Source of the DNA: Basidiobolus meristosporus CBS 931.73
Taxonomy: Eukaryota > Basidiobolomycota > Basidiobolomycetes > Basidiobolales > Basidiobolaceae
Length of the DNA stretch: 64,000 nucleotides
Direction of reading: 5' to 3'
Assembly (NCBI GenBank): GCA_002104905.1
Contig: MCFE01000014.1
Location: 1-64,000, forward strand
Shown: positions 45,114 to 55,774 of the stretch, in pieces
Layout: every line of letters starts with the position of its first letter
Position numbering within the stretch: position 1 is the stretch's first letter
Notes under the pieces: generated by a model
Seen by the model: the letters and a program-made list of their open reading frames with translations, nothing else
What the model was told of the DNA's origin: nothing
Databases searched by the model: none
Program-made: the position numbers and the translations under genes

Positions 45114-46020
45114 ATGGACGTTTACGCTTTGACGAGAAAAAAACGCCCTACAAATCCTACAATGGCGGCGATTCCTTCCTCTACACCCCCGAAGAACCCG
45201 CAGCAGTCGCCCACACCTCCACCAGCCCAAGCCCCCCAGGGCCGCTCTACTCCAAACAATATGAACTCTGCTCTCCATAAACAACTAAGCAGAGCAGTCC
45301 AAGCCTCGTCACCACAAGAGTCGAGAGTGGCAGTGACGGGGCCTCCTACCAGAGATCATTGGAAGGTAAGAGATAAATGCACTTCATATCTACCATCCAA
45401 CGTAGTCTAAAGCTTCCACCAACGTCAGCCCGATGGCGACGCAACTTTCTGCACCTCATGTGAAACACAATTCAACTTCTTCGAACGTAAACATCATTGT
45501 CGAAGGTAGCTCTATTTTCACATCAAGCCTGGCTTAGCCTGCACATCGTTAATCCCCGGAACCGATATAGGTGCGGAAATGTGTATTGTGCCAAGTGCTC
45601 TTCCAAATTCATCCGCTTGGACCAGAATGCCGAGTTCAACTCCGGAGGCACGCTGTGTCGTGCGTGTGATCGTTGTTTCCAAGAGAGCTTGAACAACTTC
45701 AAGAGACCCGCCCCCAGACGAATGCTCAGCGGCACTCAAAAAGAGCTCGGCCGCCAAAATGGTTAGTGCCGTCCCGCCTATATCTAGCCGCCGACCATTT
45801 TTTCATTGATTTTTCTTAGTGGAGTCTCAAGCACGCCCGCCGTCCTCCGTACCTGCGACTGCTATCGGGGTGGATATCAATAACCCCACTAGGCGTAAGT
45901 GAACATCTGAAGATATGGATTGTTTGTTCGTGAAATTAACCCATCGTGTGATTAGCAACCGATCCGTTCATTCAGCCAATACCATCAGTTCCTCGTGATT
46001 GGTCTTGGTCTACATTTTAG
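45114..46020 (+). CDS. FYVE zinc-finger protein
   Basis: Five exons: 45114-45365, 45429-45505, 45571-45761, 45820-45894, 45956-46020; 219 residues. The FYVE domain at about residues 82-150 has the WxxD element (HWKPDGD), CTSC, the phosphate-binding RKHHCRRCG, CAKC, and the final CRAC..C. This set binds phosphatidylinositol 3-phosphate on endosomes. The N-terminus is Pro/Gln/Ser-rich and the C-terminus is short, also Pro-rich, ending in DWSWSTF. No RING, kinase or coiled-coil partner domain is visible, so it may be a small endosomal adaptor; the orthologue is not recognised. Confidence 0.88.
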
Positions 46021-46273
46021 GTGACCAAATCCAATATTTCTATTCCATCAGCCAACCACCATCACCCATCACCGTATATTGCGTTTTGTCGTGTATATTT
46101 AGATAGACACATATGCTCCCCCTTTTGTGAACCTACTCTTGGAGCTGTATATTTATATCTCGGCATAAAGTATCCAAACAAGACTGTATGTGTGTGCGTG
46201 GGTGGCCGCCATTCTGTAATGAAATTGAAATCAAATTTATTGAGAATCTGAAGCTATGACTCCGGGAAGGCAT

Positions 46274-46901
46274 TTAGTTTTCCTGGATATGAACGAAGAC
46301 TGTTAGTGCTGCGAGCGATCCGATGGATTCATCACAACTGGCTACTTACGGGAATCTCGACTTCACCGGCATCGATAGCATCGGTAAGGTCCTTGGGGTT
46401 TTGGCCGTCGACGGTGCAGCCGACTGAGAAGCATGTGCCAAGGATTTCCTTGACGGTACCGCTCAATTCACGAGCCAAGGACTTGTAGCGCATGGTTCTA
46501 GCGATTTCAATAACGTCATCCAAGGTGATGTTACCGCTGTGCTTGATGTTCTTCTCCTTCTTGCGGTCACGGATAGGCTCCTTGAGAGCTCTGATGACCA
46601 AAGAGGAGGCAGAGGGGACCACGGAGACAGCAGCTTGACGGTTCTGGATGGTCAATTGGACAGTGATACGAAGACCCTTCCATTCTTGAGTGGCCTTGGC
46701 GATATCTTCACCAACCTTCTTGGGAGAAAGACCGAGAGGACCGATCTTGGGAGCAAGGGCGGAAGAGGCACCAACTTCACCACCAGTGGCTCTGAGGTAG
46801 ACTAATCATCGCATGGTCAGTCATTCATTCACGCAACTACACTCACACAGTCATGTTAACTTACTGATCTTGACTTCGTTGGGGTCGGCCTTAGGGGGCA
46901 T
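46274..46901 (-). CDS. RPL12: 60S ribosomal protein L12 (uL11)
   Basis: Ribosomal stalk-base protein binding the GTPase-associated rRNA. Exons are 46865-46901, 46350-46801 and a final exon of nine bases, 46274-46282 (GAAAACTAA). It starts [12 protein letters not shown] and continues [39 protein letters not shown] and [16 protein letters not shown]; the last two residues Glu-Asn complete the usual uL11 end. The 165-residue length equals that of yeast Rpl12. Reading through the second intron would instead add VSSQL and a stop, so the tiny exon is favoured by family conservation. Confidence 0.95.
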
Positions 46902-47236
46902 GTTTACTTATTCAATTGATGGATGACCGAACGAGAGTGATGCGATGTCCAACACCAAAAGATGGTAACGTAGAAGGAAGGCATCAGCATATATTACCCA
47001 TTCATAAAAATCTGCTCCATCACGGGCTAGATTTCCATGGTTCTTTTTTCAAAAAATTTCTTTCCTAAATCATGGGATTCTCTTGCGATGGTGTGTATTA
47101 TCGGGCTCAATGGATGTTACATCAAATTTTATAAAAAAAGGTTTACAATGTGAAAGTGGGAGAGGTGGAATAGTTGGTGTGGGTGGTGGAGAGTGGAGAG
47201 CAGAGAGCGGAGAGCGGAGAATAGAGAACGGATGAA

Positions 47237-48338
47237 TCAGTTGCTTGCCTTTTCCTTCTCCTCGGCCTTGTCCGAGTTTCTTTCCGACTCGCGGTTGGTG
47301 ACCTTGTTGTTGATGAGGTTGTGTAGGGCAATGACAGCACGGATAAGAGAAGACAGATAGATGACGAGCATCTGGTCATTGGTCTTGACCGAGAATGCTT
47401 TGGAGGTATCGTTGACGTTTAGGTTAGGCAGCAGGTTGAACATATCCTGAAGATTGTGAATGATTTGATGGTTGACTGGCAAATCACCGGCCACGACCTT
47501 CTGCAGATATTCACTGATTTCAACTAGGCGAGATCCCAGGCCCTTGAGGGATTGTAGCTGGTTAGTGACACGAGTAGACAGGGTGCCGACAGCATTGTCT
47601 TTGACATCGCGCAACAGATGCTCCACACCAATCTCCTCAGCCTCCTCAGCCTCTATTTCCGAGGGAACGTGCATGAACGTTTTGGTGGTAGCGGTACCAT
47701 CCTAGATTTGGTAGGATAGGGTCAGCATATCATTTCCATCAAATGTGACCTCAAGTGGCTCATTTACATCATGAATCTCCTCAATAGCAAAGTAGGCGTC
47801 GGTGGGGATTCCAATATCCTTTGGCTTGACGTCAACAATGACAAGAACTGGGTTAGGGGTATAGCGCTTGAACAGCTCGTTCACTTGTAAATCGGCGGAG
47901 CGGAGTTTGGGTCCACTGTGATACCAACCAATCATCTTTTCCTTGGCTAAACAACGGGTTAGGCTTGATTTCTGATGAGCGCAGGTAGGCATCGAAAGAC
48001 GTACCGTTGACTTTCTTAAACATGTTCAGCATGGACTCAACGTAGTCGTGGTCCAAGAACCATACTGAGGGGTCTTTTTCATCTTCCTCGAAGGGGACTA
48101 GAAAGGACATTCACAAAGGTTACTTGAGACTCGAAAATCCAACGGGCTTCAACGAAAGAAAACCAAACTAACCGGCGAAACTGTTGGCAACATTCACGCT
48201 GTTTCCGATCTTTTGTCCCAACAATACACCCACTACACGCTTCTTGGTGTTTCGGGCGACTCTGTTGTAGTGATCCACAACGGAGAGAAGAACAAGTGGG
48301 TGTACAATCACCTTGTCTGCGATGGAATTGGCCAGCAT
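47237..48338 (-). CDS. RPN8: 26S proteasome lid subunit Rpn8 (PSMD7)
   Basis: MPN-domain partner of the deubiquitinase Rpn11 in the proteasome lid. Exons are 48173-48338, 48005-48097, 47768-47946 and 47237-47701; 300 residues. Diagnostic: [103 protein letters not shown], and [19 protein letters not shown]. The metal site is degenerate (GWYHSGP in place of an H-x-H motif), as in all Rpn8. The C-terminus is charged. The gene is divergent from RPL23, with starts 292 bp apart. Confidence 0.96.
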
Positions 48339-48630
48339 GCTGAATTACCGTGTTGATGTACACAAGGTCTAGTTTGTATATATGGTAACCGTCTGTGAAG
48401 CCGTTGCCCAAACTGGTCTTTTCTTTAAGCACTGTGTAGACGTAAAATTATTATGACGCAATCGACCTACGTACGTCGCTCGACCCTATTGATCACGTGA
48501 CGCTCTGGTCAGTTGGAGCTCATCTTTTTCAAGGAATACTGACTCGGGTTGATTCCGAAATCCCAGGCAAAGGTCAAAATGAGTAAACCAACGGCAAGTT
48601 CGTTCTTTTTCCAACACTTGCCATATCAAA
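48339..48630. promoter_or_regulatory. Divergent promoter region of RPN8 and RPL23
   Basis: A 292-bp interval separates the two ATGs. It contains a CACGTG palindrome near 48495 and a pyrimidine-rich stretch before the RPL23 start. Shared control of the proteasome and ribosomal genes is inferred only from spacing. Confidence 0.4.
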
Positions 48631-49208
48631 ATGTCTAAGCGTGGTACGTATCATTTAGTTATATCCATAGTCATGTAGGGCCAGTTTGGCCGAGATGAAG
48701 CGGCTGCTGAGCATGTGGCTCTATGTTCACCCACGGATGGATGAATGGGCGGAAGCTGGTTGGATTCAAAGTACAGTCGCTGATGTTTTCCTTTAAGGAC
48801 GCGGAGGAGCCGCAGGTAACAAATTCCGTATGTCTCTCGGTCTTCCAGTTGGAGCCGTTATCAACTGCGCCGACAACTCTGGAGCCAAGAACCTTTACAT
48901 CATCGCCGTTACCGGTATCAAGGGTAGATTGAACAGACTCCCCGCTGCTGGTGTTGGAGACATGGTCATGGCCACCGTCAAGAAGGGTAAGCCTGATCTC
49001 CGTAAGAAGGTCATGCCTGCTGTCGTTATTCGTCAACGCAAGGCCTGGCGCAGACGTGACGGTGTCTTCCTCTACTTCGAAGACAACGCTGGCGTCATCG
49101 TTAACCCCTAAGGGTGAAATGAAGGGATCAGCCATTACTGGTCCTGTTGGTAAGGAGTGTGCCGATTTGTGGCCTAGAATTGCCTCCAGCTCTGGTACCG
49201 TTGTATAA
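48631..49208 (+). CDS. RPL23: 60S ribosomal protein L23 (uL14), with a +1 disruption
   Basis: Exon 1 is 13 bases (48631-48643, MSKR) and exon 2 runs 48798-49208, giving [50 protein letters not shown] and [17 protein letters not shown]. At 49105-49108 the run of C has four bases, so AAC CCC TAA stops the frame at 49109-49111. With three C the sequence would continue exactly as the family does ([26 protein letters not shown]) to the stop at 49206-49208. Since uL14 is essential, an assembly error, a second intact gene, or, less likely, +1 ribosomal frameshifting at CCC TAA must be considered. Confidence 0.92.
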
Positions 49209-49456
49209 CTTGTATACGTTTAACATCATAATAAACAATATACTCCGTCGATATTGTTTGACTCCCCAATAATCCAAAATAATCAGTTACATTCTGTTAA
49301 TGTTGCAATCCTTAATATCACCGGACAACGGTGCCGATGACCTCGAAGGGCTTTATTGCTCAAGTGGAAATTTCACCATAGATAATTTCAAATGCATTGG
49401 AAAATGAAGGAATATGAAGTGTTTTAGGCTATGTGAAAGAAGCGAGTTGGATGTTC
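49209..49456. other. Convergent 3-prime interval
   Basis: About 250 bases between the RPL23 stop and the ATP synthase epsilon stop. Nothing else is seen. Confidence 0.5.
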
Positions 49457-49791
49457 TTAAACAGCGGTAGGCTCGGTGGCAACAGATTTCTACGGACAAG
49501 TCTTAGTATTTCATTTGTTTCAATGTTTATCGATGGGGGCGTAGCACACATACCAATTCTCCTTGCTTGCCGTTGGCCCACTTGGCGAATTTAAGTCCCT
49601 GTTCTTCACGCTTTTGGGCAACAATACGTTGTTCGGTCTTTAAAGCATTGCGGACTGCTTTAGCGCAGATTTGTGAGTATTGAAGGTAACTGCAAGGCAA
49701 GTAGTTGGTAAATAAGCAGGGTCGAAGAGGGATAGCGAACGAAGCAGTCGGCATCATACCTAAGGTTAGCAGCTCTCCAAGCAAAGGCCAT
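49457..49791 (-). CDS. ATP15: Mitochondrial ATP synthase epsilon subunit
   Basis: Small central-stalk subunit of F1. Exons are 49760-49791, 49554-49689 and 49457-49489; 66 residues, close to the 50-62 of other species. It shows MAFAWRAANLSYLQYSQICA, then AVRNALKTEQR, then KFAKWANGKQGEL, the usual epsilon pattern (W-R-A-G-...-Y..Y......R..LK.E). No separate targeting peptide is expected. Many predictors would miss it because of the 32-base and 33-base exons. Confidence 0.92.
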
Positions 49792-50176
49792 TTTGACAGA
49801 ATTATTGGGTGTGGAAGGAAACAAAGAACCAACTAAGCGAGTCTTCTCAGTTGAAAACTGTTCGTATACCGAAATTCTTGCCAGAGAGTTGGGGCATATC
49901 TGGGGTAATTTCAGCTAAGCGCATGGGGTTTTTAATCAAGGGGATGTTGGTCTGGGTTGTCTAGTTTACGCACCATTTATGCACCATTTACCAACCTTGA
50001 TTAACCTCCATTCACCGCACCAAAAGAAAAAAAAGCCATCCCAACCTATCAGGGTAATCTGATTTCTGGTCCCATCGTCGCGAGAATTTATCGACGTAAC
50101 GATATTTTCTTGACCAGAAAATATATACCGTGTTCAAGCGTCTTTTTAGATCTAACTGTCGCGCATCAACTTCATC

Positions 50177-50698
50177 ATGAGGTATTTTTTTGTAATGTGC
50201 CGACGACACCCGCGGAGCCTAACGAACATCTGATTTTATAGTACCAAACCCAAATCTGAGATGACTGAGGAGGAGCTTCAAAAGCTCGAAGAGGAAGAAT
50301 TCAACAACGGTCCTCTATCTGTACTTCAGCAGGCAGTCAAAAACCACACCAAAATCCTAATCAACTGTCGTAACAACAGAAAGCTTTTGGCCCGTGTGAA
50401 GGCTTTCGATCGTCACTGCAACATGGTTTTGGAGAATGTTAAAGAAGTAAATACCAACCGCTGTTTCGTTTAAGGGGGGATCTTGCTAACTATTTTGTGC
50501 TCAGATGTGGACCGAGACCCCTAGAACCGGCAAGGGTAAGAAGAAGGCTAAGCCTGTTAATAAGGACAGATTCATCAGTAAGATGTTCCTTCGTGGTGAT
50601 TCAGTCATTCTTGGTAAGCATTGATTTTTTCTTGTTGTGTGTGAATCATTACTGATTTGGATCCTCTCTATTCTCCAGTTTTGAGAAGCACCTTGTAA
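50177..50698 (+). CDS. SMD2: Small nuclear ribonucleoprotein SmD2
   Basis: Core Sm-ring protein on U1, U2, U4 and U5 snRNAs. Exons are 50177-50181 (only ATGAG), 50242-50446, 50505-50613 and 50679-50698; 112 residues. Sm1 motif: [22 protein letters not shown] and [11 protein letters not shown]; Sm2 motif: [16 protein letters not shown], then VLRST. The N-terminal helix [20 protein letters not shown] is typical of SmD2. The five-base first exon is set by the unbroken splice frame. The window also encodes U1 snRNA, to which this protein binds at the Sm site. Confidence 0.96.
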
Positions 50699-51356
50699 AA
50701 TAACCAACTATCCACATATTGTTAACTCTGAAATCCGTGGTCCGCTCTTTTCCGCGTATTATCGGCATCCGTTGCCAAGCTTTACTATCGAATTAGGGCC
50801 CTGGTGTTTCATCCAGAACCTGGAAGACGAGTAGATAAATAAAGTTCTCTAATAGATTATGAATCCACACCTTGCAAGCTTTCAGCCACAAAAGGGCATC
50901 AATACTGGGATGTATGAGATGAAAATTCGTTGGGGCTCCATGAATAATCAAGCACCGTGGTTATGAAACTTTTAATGTGTTGACAGACATAACAATACCA
51001 GTAGGGCCTTCAAATCCAGTGACCTTCATGTTATGTTCATCTCACTTGAGGTTTTAGTGATAGTAAATGTAGGCGGTGCACTAGTTACTACATTCTTGCT
51101 GGTCGACCTCGCTCTTACACTACTGTACATTTTGCTACACTACACTACAATCCATCCCTGAGATGCCACAATCTTTGAAAAGTGGTTTATATTCCGTATC
51201 AAACACAATATACAACAATTCCAAAAGTATCTAGATGAACGGGAATTCTTGATGTGAGTTTATCTGGGAATGTTTTCAATGGTTCATCAACCACGTACAA
51301 ATCTTGTTTGGGAAGAAAGTTAAATATGGGAATTCGCAGCATGCCTAGGAAATGGT
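50699..51356. other. Intergenic, nothing recognised
   Basis: Convergent 3-prime region between SMD2 and NDUFS6. No repeat or RNA is recognised. Confidence 0.45.
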
Positions 51357-51878
51357 TTAGTGGTGGTGAGGTTCCTGTTGATAGCGTAGGCCACCTGAAG
51401 TTGGGTGAATGGGTTAGCGAAGGCGGCGGTGTGTTTACTTCAAAGCAGCCACTTACAGTATTCACAGTACACAGGCTTGCCGGTATCATCAAGGTTGATG
51501 TAGACTTTGGGATGGCCCAAGGCCCCTCCGCCACCGTTACAGGCAACCTTGCGCTGCTGAACAAATTTAATGGGGACTTCGTGGATCAATTCAATGGCAG
51601 CCATTGGGTTAGGCTAGAGTTCGACATAAAAGTTAAAGAACTGAGTGTGGATGAAAAGGGTCTACAGCATCCTCAGGTACCTGGGTAGTAAGATCGGTCT
51701 GCTCAAAACGAGGGCCCTTGAAGGCATCCTTCTTTTCCTCTTGGCTGAGGCTCCATGTTCCCTGGCGGTTGGAGGCTTGTTGAAGAGCCTCGGGAGTAGC
51801 GTTCACAGCGACAGGCAATTTGGTGGAGTATGAGCGAATAGCAGGGAGACGTAAAAGGGCGGAACGAGCACGAAACAT
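51357..51878 (-). CDS. NDUFS6: Complex I zinc subunit NDUFS6
   Basis: Mitochondrial NADH dehydrogenase 13-kDa accessory subunit. Exons are 51681-51878, 51457-51613 and 51357-51394; 130 residues. Residues 1-17 (MFRARSALLRLPAIRSY) form a mitochondrial targeting peptide. Then GPRFEQTDLTTQP, MAAIELIHEVPIKFV and the zinc-binding CHCC set: VACNGGGGALGHPKVYINL, CEYCGL. The end is QQEPHHH. The organism therefore retains respiratory complex I. Confidence 0.95.
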
Positions 51879-52195
51879 TTTAGGTATAGACTTCGGTAGT
51901 ACCCAAATACAACGTAGAGAGTGAAAAGGCTATTGACAAACCAGCACAATCACACAGTCGCTGGAAATTGCTATTCTCTCTTTCCCCACTGATTTACTCA
52001 TATTGATGGGGCCAATTCACATACAAACCTGGGGAAATATCGAGATTTCCTCGTTCCACTTCATCTGGATTTTCGCATAGATTGTTTTTTGGGGGGAGAG
52101 GAACTAGGTCACTGAAATCGTCAACAAAAAAAATCCTGTTTAACTTAACATCCCGTTTATATTCACACTATTGGGCAAGCCATCTTCCGTCAACC

Positions 52196-52888
52196 ATGAC
52201 TACCGAATACTACGATGACATATACTTCTCGGATTCCGAAGGTTGGGAAACGGAGAGTGAGATGGATACGGAGGACAAGGAGATAAGGAAAAGAGGTAGA
52301 TCCTCCCATTGTAGGATACGTTTCCCACAAATATTAATCTTACGCAGAGATCAAGAAAAAACAAACCGATGAGGAATTGCTCTACGATCCCTCTATAGAC
52401 GAGAAGAACGAGATATGGGTGACAAGTAGAAATGTAGGTATGTATGGATGCTTTCTCTGTATCAAATGTATGAGTGAGCTCACTTCCACTTAACTCAGCC
52501 AACGCACCACGAGACGAAATGGGTCAAAAATCCAAGGTCAGACCAACTGATGCTGTGTTAACATGTCCTCTGTGCTGGACGCCACTATGTTACGATTGTC
52601 AAAAGTAAGTGCTTTGCTTTCGCTCCACCTGGGATCCAAGTATAACTCTCTCTCTATCCTAGACACGACAAGTTTCTCAACCAGTACCGGGCCATGTTTG
52701 TGGAAAACTGTAAAATCATCTCAGGTGAGGTGCTGAAGTTTGCTCCACAAGGGAAGAAAGCCAAGCGCACAAACCCTGGCGGCGGAGAGGATGTTTTCCA
52801 TCCAGTTGAATGTAATGAATGTGGTACTCGAGTTGCGGTGATCGACTCTGAAGAGATCTACCATTTCTTCAACGTGATCCCATCCTAG
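52196..52888 (+). CDS. EAPP-like (E2F-associated phosphoprotein) zinc protein
   Basis: Exons are 52196-52295, 52348-52437, 52499-52604 and 52663-52888; 173 residues. The acidic N-terminus (YYDDIYFSDSEGWETESEMD) and ELLYDPSIDEKNEIWV precede a cysteine-rich core, CPLCWTPLCYDCQKHDKFLNQYRAMFVENC, and the terminal VECNECGTRVAVIDSEEIYHFFNVIPS. This order is that of the conserved C-terminal EAPP domain. In mammals EAPP binds E2F factors; in fungi its role is not established. It is divergent from NDUFS6 with starts about 320 bp apart. Confidence 0.82.
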
Positions 52889-53113
52889 TCAGAATGTTCT
52901 TTGTATGATATTTAAACGTAGAAATTGTAATAATCGAGTTTGGTTCATGTATTTAAGCAACATACCACATGTTGATTTGGTTTACTGATAGTAATGATAT
53001 GTAATATAAGCCAGAATATATCCAACCATTTTATCTGGATCACTTTTCTTTTATTTGAGGTGATTATAGTGGCAATACAATACTGGCTGTGGTTTGTTTG
53101 TTTCCAGTAGAAC

Positions 53114-54927
53114 ATGAGCATATACTCTAAAGACACTATAAAAGTATTCCCTACCACGAATTTTTCTACTACGTGAGCCTTGACTTACCCGTTTTATTAG
53201 CAAGTTGCCGAGTCGGTGGGTATCAGTAATCTCAAGGATGATGTCGCGTCAGCATTGTGCCAAGACGTAGAATATCGTTTGCACGAAATCATTCAAGTAT
53301 TCTCAACGTAGTAGATTATCGTCAAAGATCCTTCCAACTCACTCTATATATAGGAGGGGATCAGATTTATGCGCCACTCAAAGAGAGAGAAATTGATGGT
53401 CGAGGATATCAACAATGCACTACGTGTTCGCAACGTCGAGGTATCTATCGCGGGTTTATTCGGTTGCGTTAAATGCGCTTCTAACCTTCAAGCAAAGCCT
53501 TTATATGGATTCAACTCGGCTTCTGGAGATTTCAAGTTCAAGACTACCAACGTCAATAACCATGATATATTTTATTTGGACGATGAGGAGCTTGATTTCG
53601 ACACCATTTTAAATGCACCACTCCCAAAAATCGCCCCTGACGTTACATATACTGGTAAAGGGTTGTTGTTACTGCTGAGTACATTTCCACAATACTTAAC
53701 AACTTTACTTTCAGCTCACTGGCTGGCAATCGAAGGCGTTCAACCGGCAATCTCTAGGAATCCAGCGCCTGGAGGTACGTTTTCCAAACTTCTCTTTGCC
53801 CCCCCCCGAATGCTGAACATATTAATCCTATGGTTTACTAGAGTCTAAGACCGACATCTTGGAGAAAAAAATTAAACCCGAGGTCACTCCTAAGGCTAAC
53901 AACAATGAGCCTGAGGTTAAACCTCTGGTGAAGCACGTTCTTTCCAAAGAGCTTCAGCTGTACTTCGAGCGCATCACCAATGCAATCTTCAGTGACGACG
54001 ATACATTGCGAGCAACGGGATTAAGTAGCCTGAGTACAGATCCAGGGCTACACCAGTTGTTACCATATTTCGTGCAATTCATCTCGGAGAAGGTGAGGAA
54101 TCGAGGTTGTTTCTAGGCATCATCTACCATTCTTAACCATCGTACGCGTAGGTCACTCAAAGTATGAAGAAATTAACCCCATTGGAGTCATCTCTGGCAA
54201 TGATCAAATCAATACTAGACAACCCAAATCTGTTTGTCGAACCATATGTAAGTATCTAGGCTTTCCGCAACTCTGAGATTGTTTCTAACCATGGTCGCAT
54301 GATCTAGCTACACCAAATCATGCCTCCACTGCTTTCTTGCCTGGTGGGCAAGAGGCTAGGTGAAAATCCTCAAGTTGATCACTGGTCGGTCCGCAAGCTT
54401 GCCGCCAAAATCGTAGGAACCATTTGCAGCAAATACGGTCAAAACTATCACACTCTGCAGCCAAGAGTTACCAAGACTCTTTTGAGAGCATTTTTGGACC
54501 CCACCAAGCCATTGACCACCCATTACGGCGCAATCATAGGACTATCGTCGTTAGGAAACGAGATCATCAAGATTCTTTTGGTCCCCAACCTAAAACCGTA
54601 CAGCACCATCCTGGGCCAGCAACTCGAATCTACCAATGCCACTAAAAAGGAGGAAGCCGGAAGGTGTTACGATGCCTTGATGGTGTGTATTACGGCCCAA
54701 TCGGCAATATTTCCTCAGATGAAACTAAGTGTATATTCTGTGTTTAGGATGCGGTGAAATCCCTCAAAAACCTCCCTGATCTGGAGCTTTTGAGCAACCC
54801 CGAACTCAAGTCGCTTGATCAAGAAGAGCTCGAGAAGCGTCTGGAGGAAAGGGTCGGTGGACTATTCAACAAGTCCATTGCTGAAGAAGCCTCCGTAGCT
54901 AGATACATCTTAGATATGAGCATCTGA
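53114..54927 (+). CDS. TAF6: TFIID/SAGA subunit TAF6
   Basis: General transcription factor with an H4-like histone fold. Nine exons: 53114-53143, 53201-53296, 53354-53440, 53498-53654, 53715-53774, 53842-54092, 54152-54247, 54308-54682, 54748-54927; 443 residues. Histone fold at residues 1-75: MSIYSKDTIK, VAESVGISNLKDDVASAL, DVEYRLHEIIQ, FMRHSKREKL, INNALRVRNVEPLYGF. The linker has HWLAIEGVQPAI. The C-terminal HEAT-like TAF6C domain has LSKELQLYFERIT, LLPYFVQFI, MPPLLSCLVGKRLG, WSVRKLAAKIVGTIC and HYGAIIGLSSLG. The ten-codon first exon fits the family start. Confidence 0.96.
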
Positions 54928-55774
54928 TTGATCAACAAGTGACTAGAGCAAAATAATGTATGTAGTATGTTCAAAGGCCCAAGGCAAACACCAAGATCTG
55001 GGCCGGCTTCTGTCTCGAGGGGGGTGCTGCTAGGCTAAGAATGCCCCCCTCGTTCAGCTAAAGACAATGTGAAAGTAAGATTAAAGGTGGCAACTCATTG
55101 CTTATTGATTCGATGATATTAAGCGAGCCTTTCCGAAAGCGGGGGAACTGGTTCGCTTGGATGTTGGGATCCAGTTTAATTCAATTGAACGTACAAAATC
55201 CGACGATAGAAGGGATGCATTGTTGCTCAGAAAACGCCGGTTCGTGGTGAATGTACATATAGGATCGGCTGAACCAGTGTGCGTTCGCGAAATTTGTTTT
55301 TATGGTGTACATGATAAAAGAATACGTCGATACTGGTAAAGAAAGGGTGGGATAAGATTTTCTCCGAGGGACACCCAGTGCTTAACTTGGGCCCACAGGA
55401 AAATGTTACATGCAAGTAATGTGGCCACGGAAACACGGATGACTGCTGCTGGATGAAGCTTATTGATGGGAGGGTTCATTGTTGCCATGTGGTGGTATTG
55501 TTTCAGCCCCGGATTGCCCCGCTAATGATTGTAGGTCAGAGACTGAGTTTTGTCGAAGCTATAGGGTGCAGGTTGGTGAGAAGGCTAGAGTGGGCAGTAA
55601 GTGAAATGAACAGCATATACCAGAACAGATAGTTGGTTATATGACGAGGATGTAGGTAGCTCTACTCCTCGACGCGATATAATTTCGACCGAAAAGTCGG
55701 GCCAACCCCAGCTACTTCCCAAGCCTCCACTGTTGAATCGGAAGAGCGATGCCCTATATCACGAGAAACGCGTT
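54928..55774. other. Convergent intergenic stretch
   Basis: Between the TAF6 and gp78-like stops. No repeat of the copia family; short open frames only. Confidence 0.45.

Noticed and set aside
48671-49135. 154-codon minus-strand open frame
   Set aside because: Antisense to the RPL23 coding exon, whose conservation is unmistakable.
55157-55488. Short open frames between TAF6 and the gp78-like gene
   Set aside because: No motif, no splice partner; convergent 3-prime intergenic DNA.
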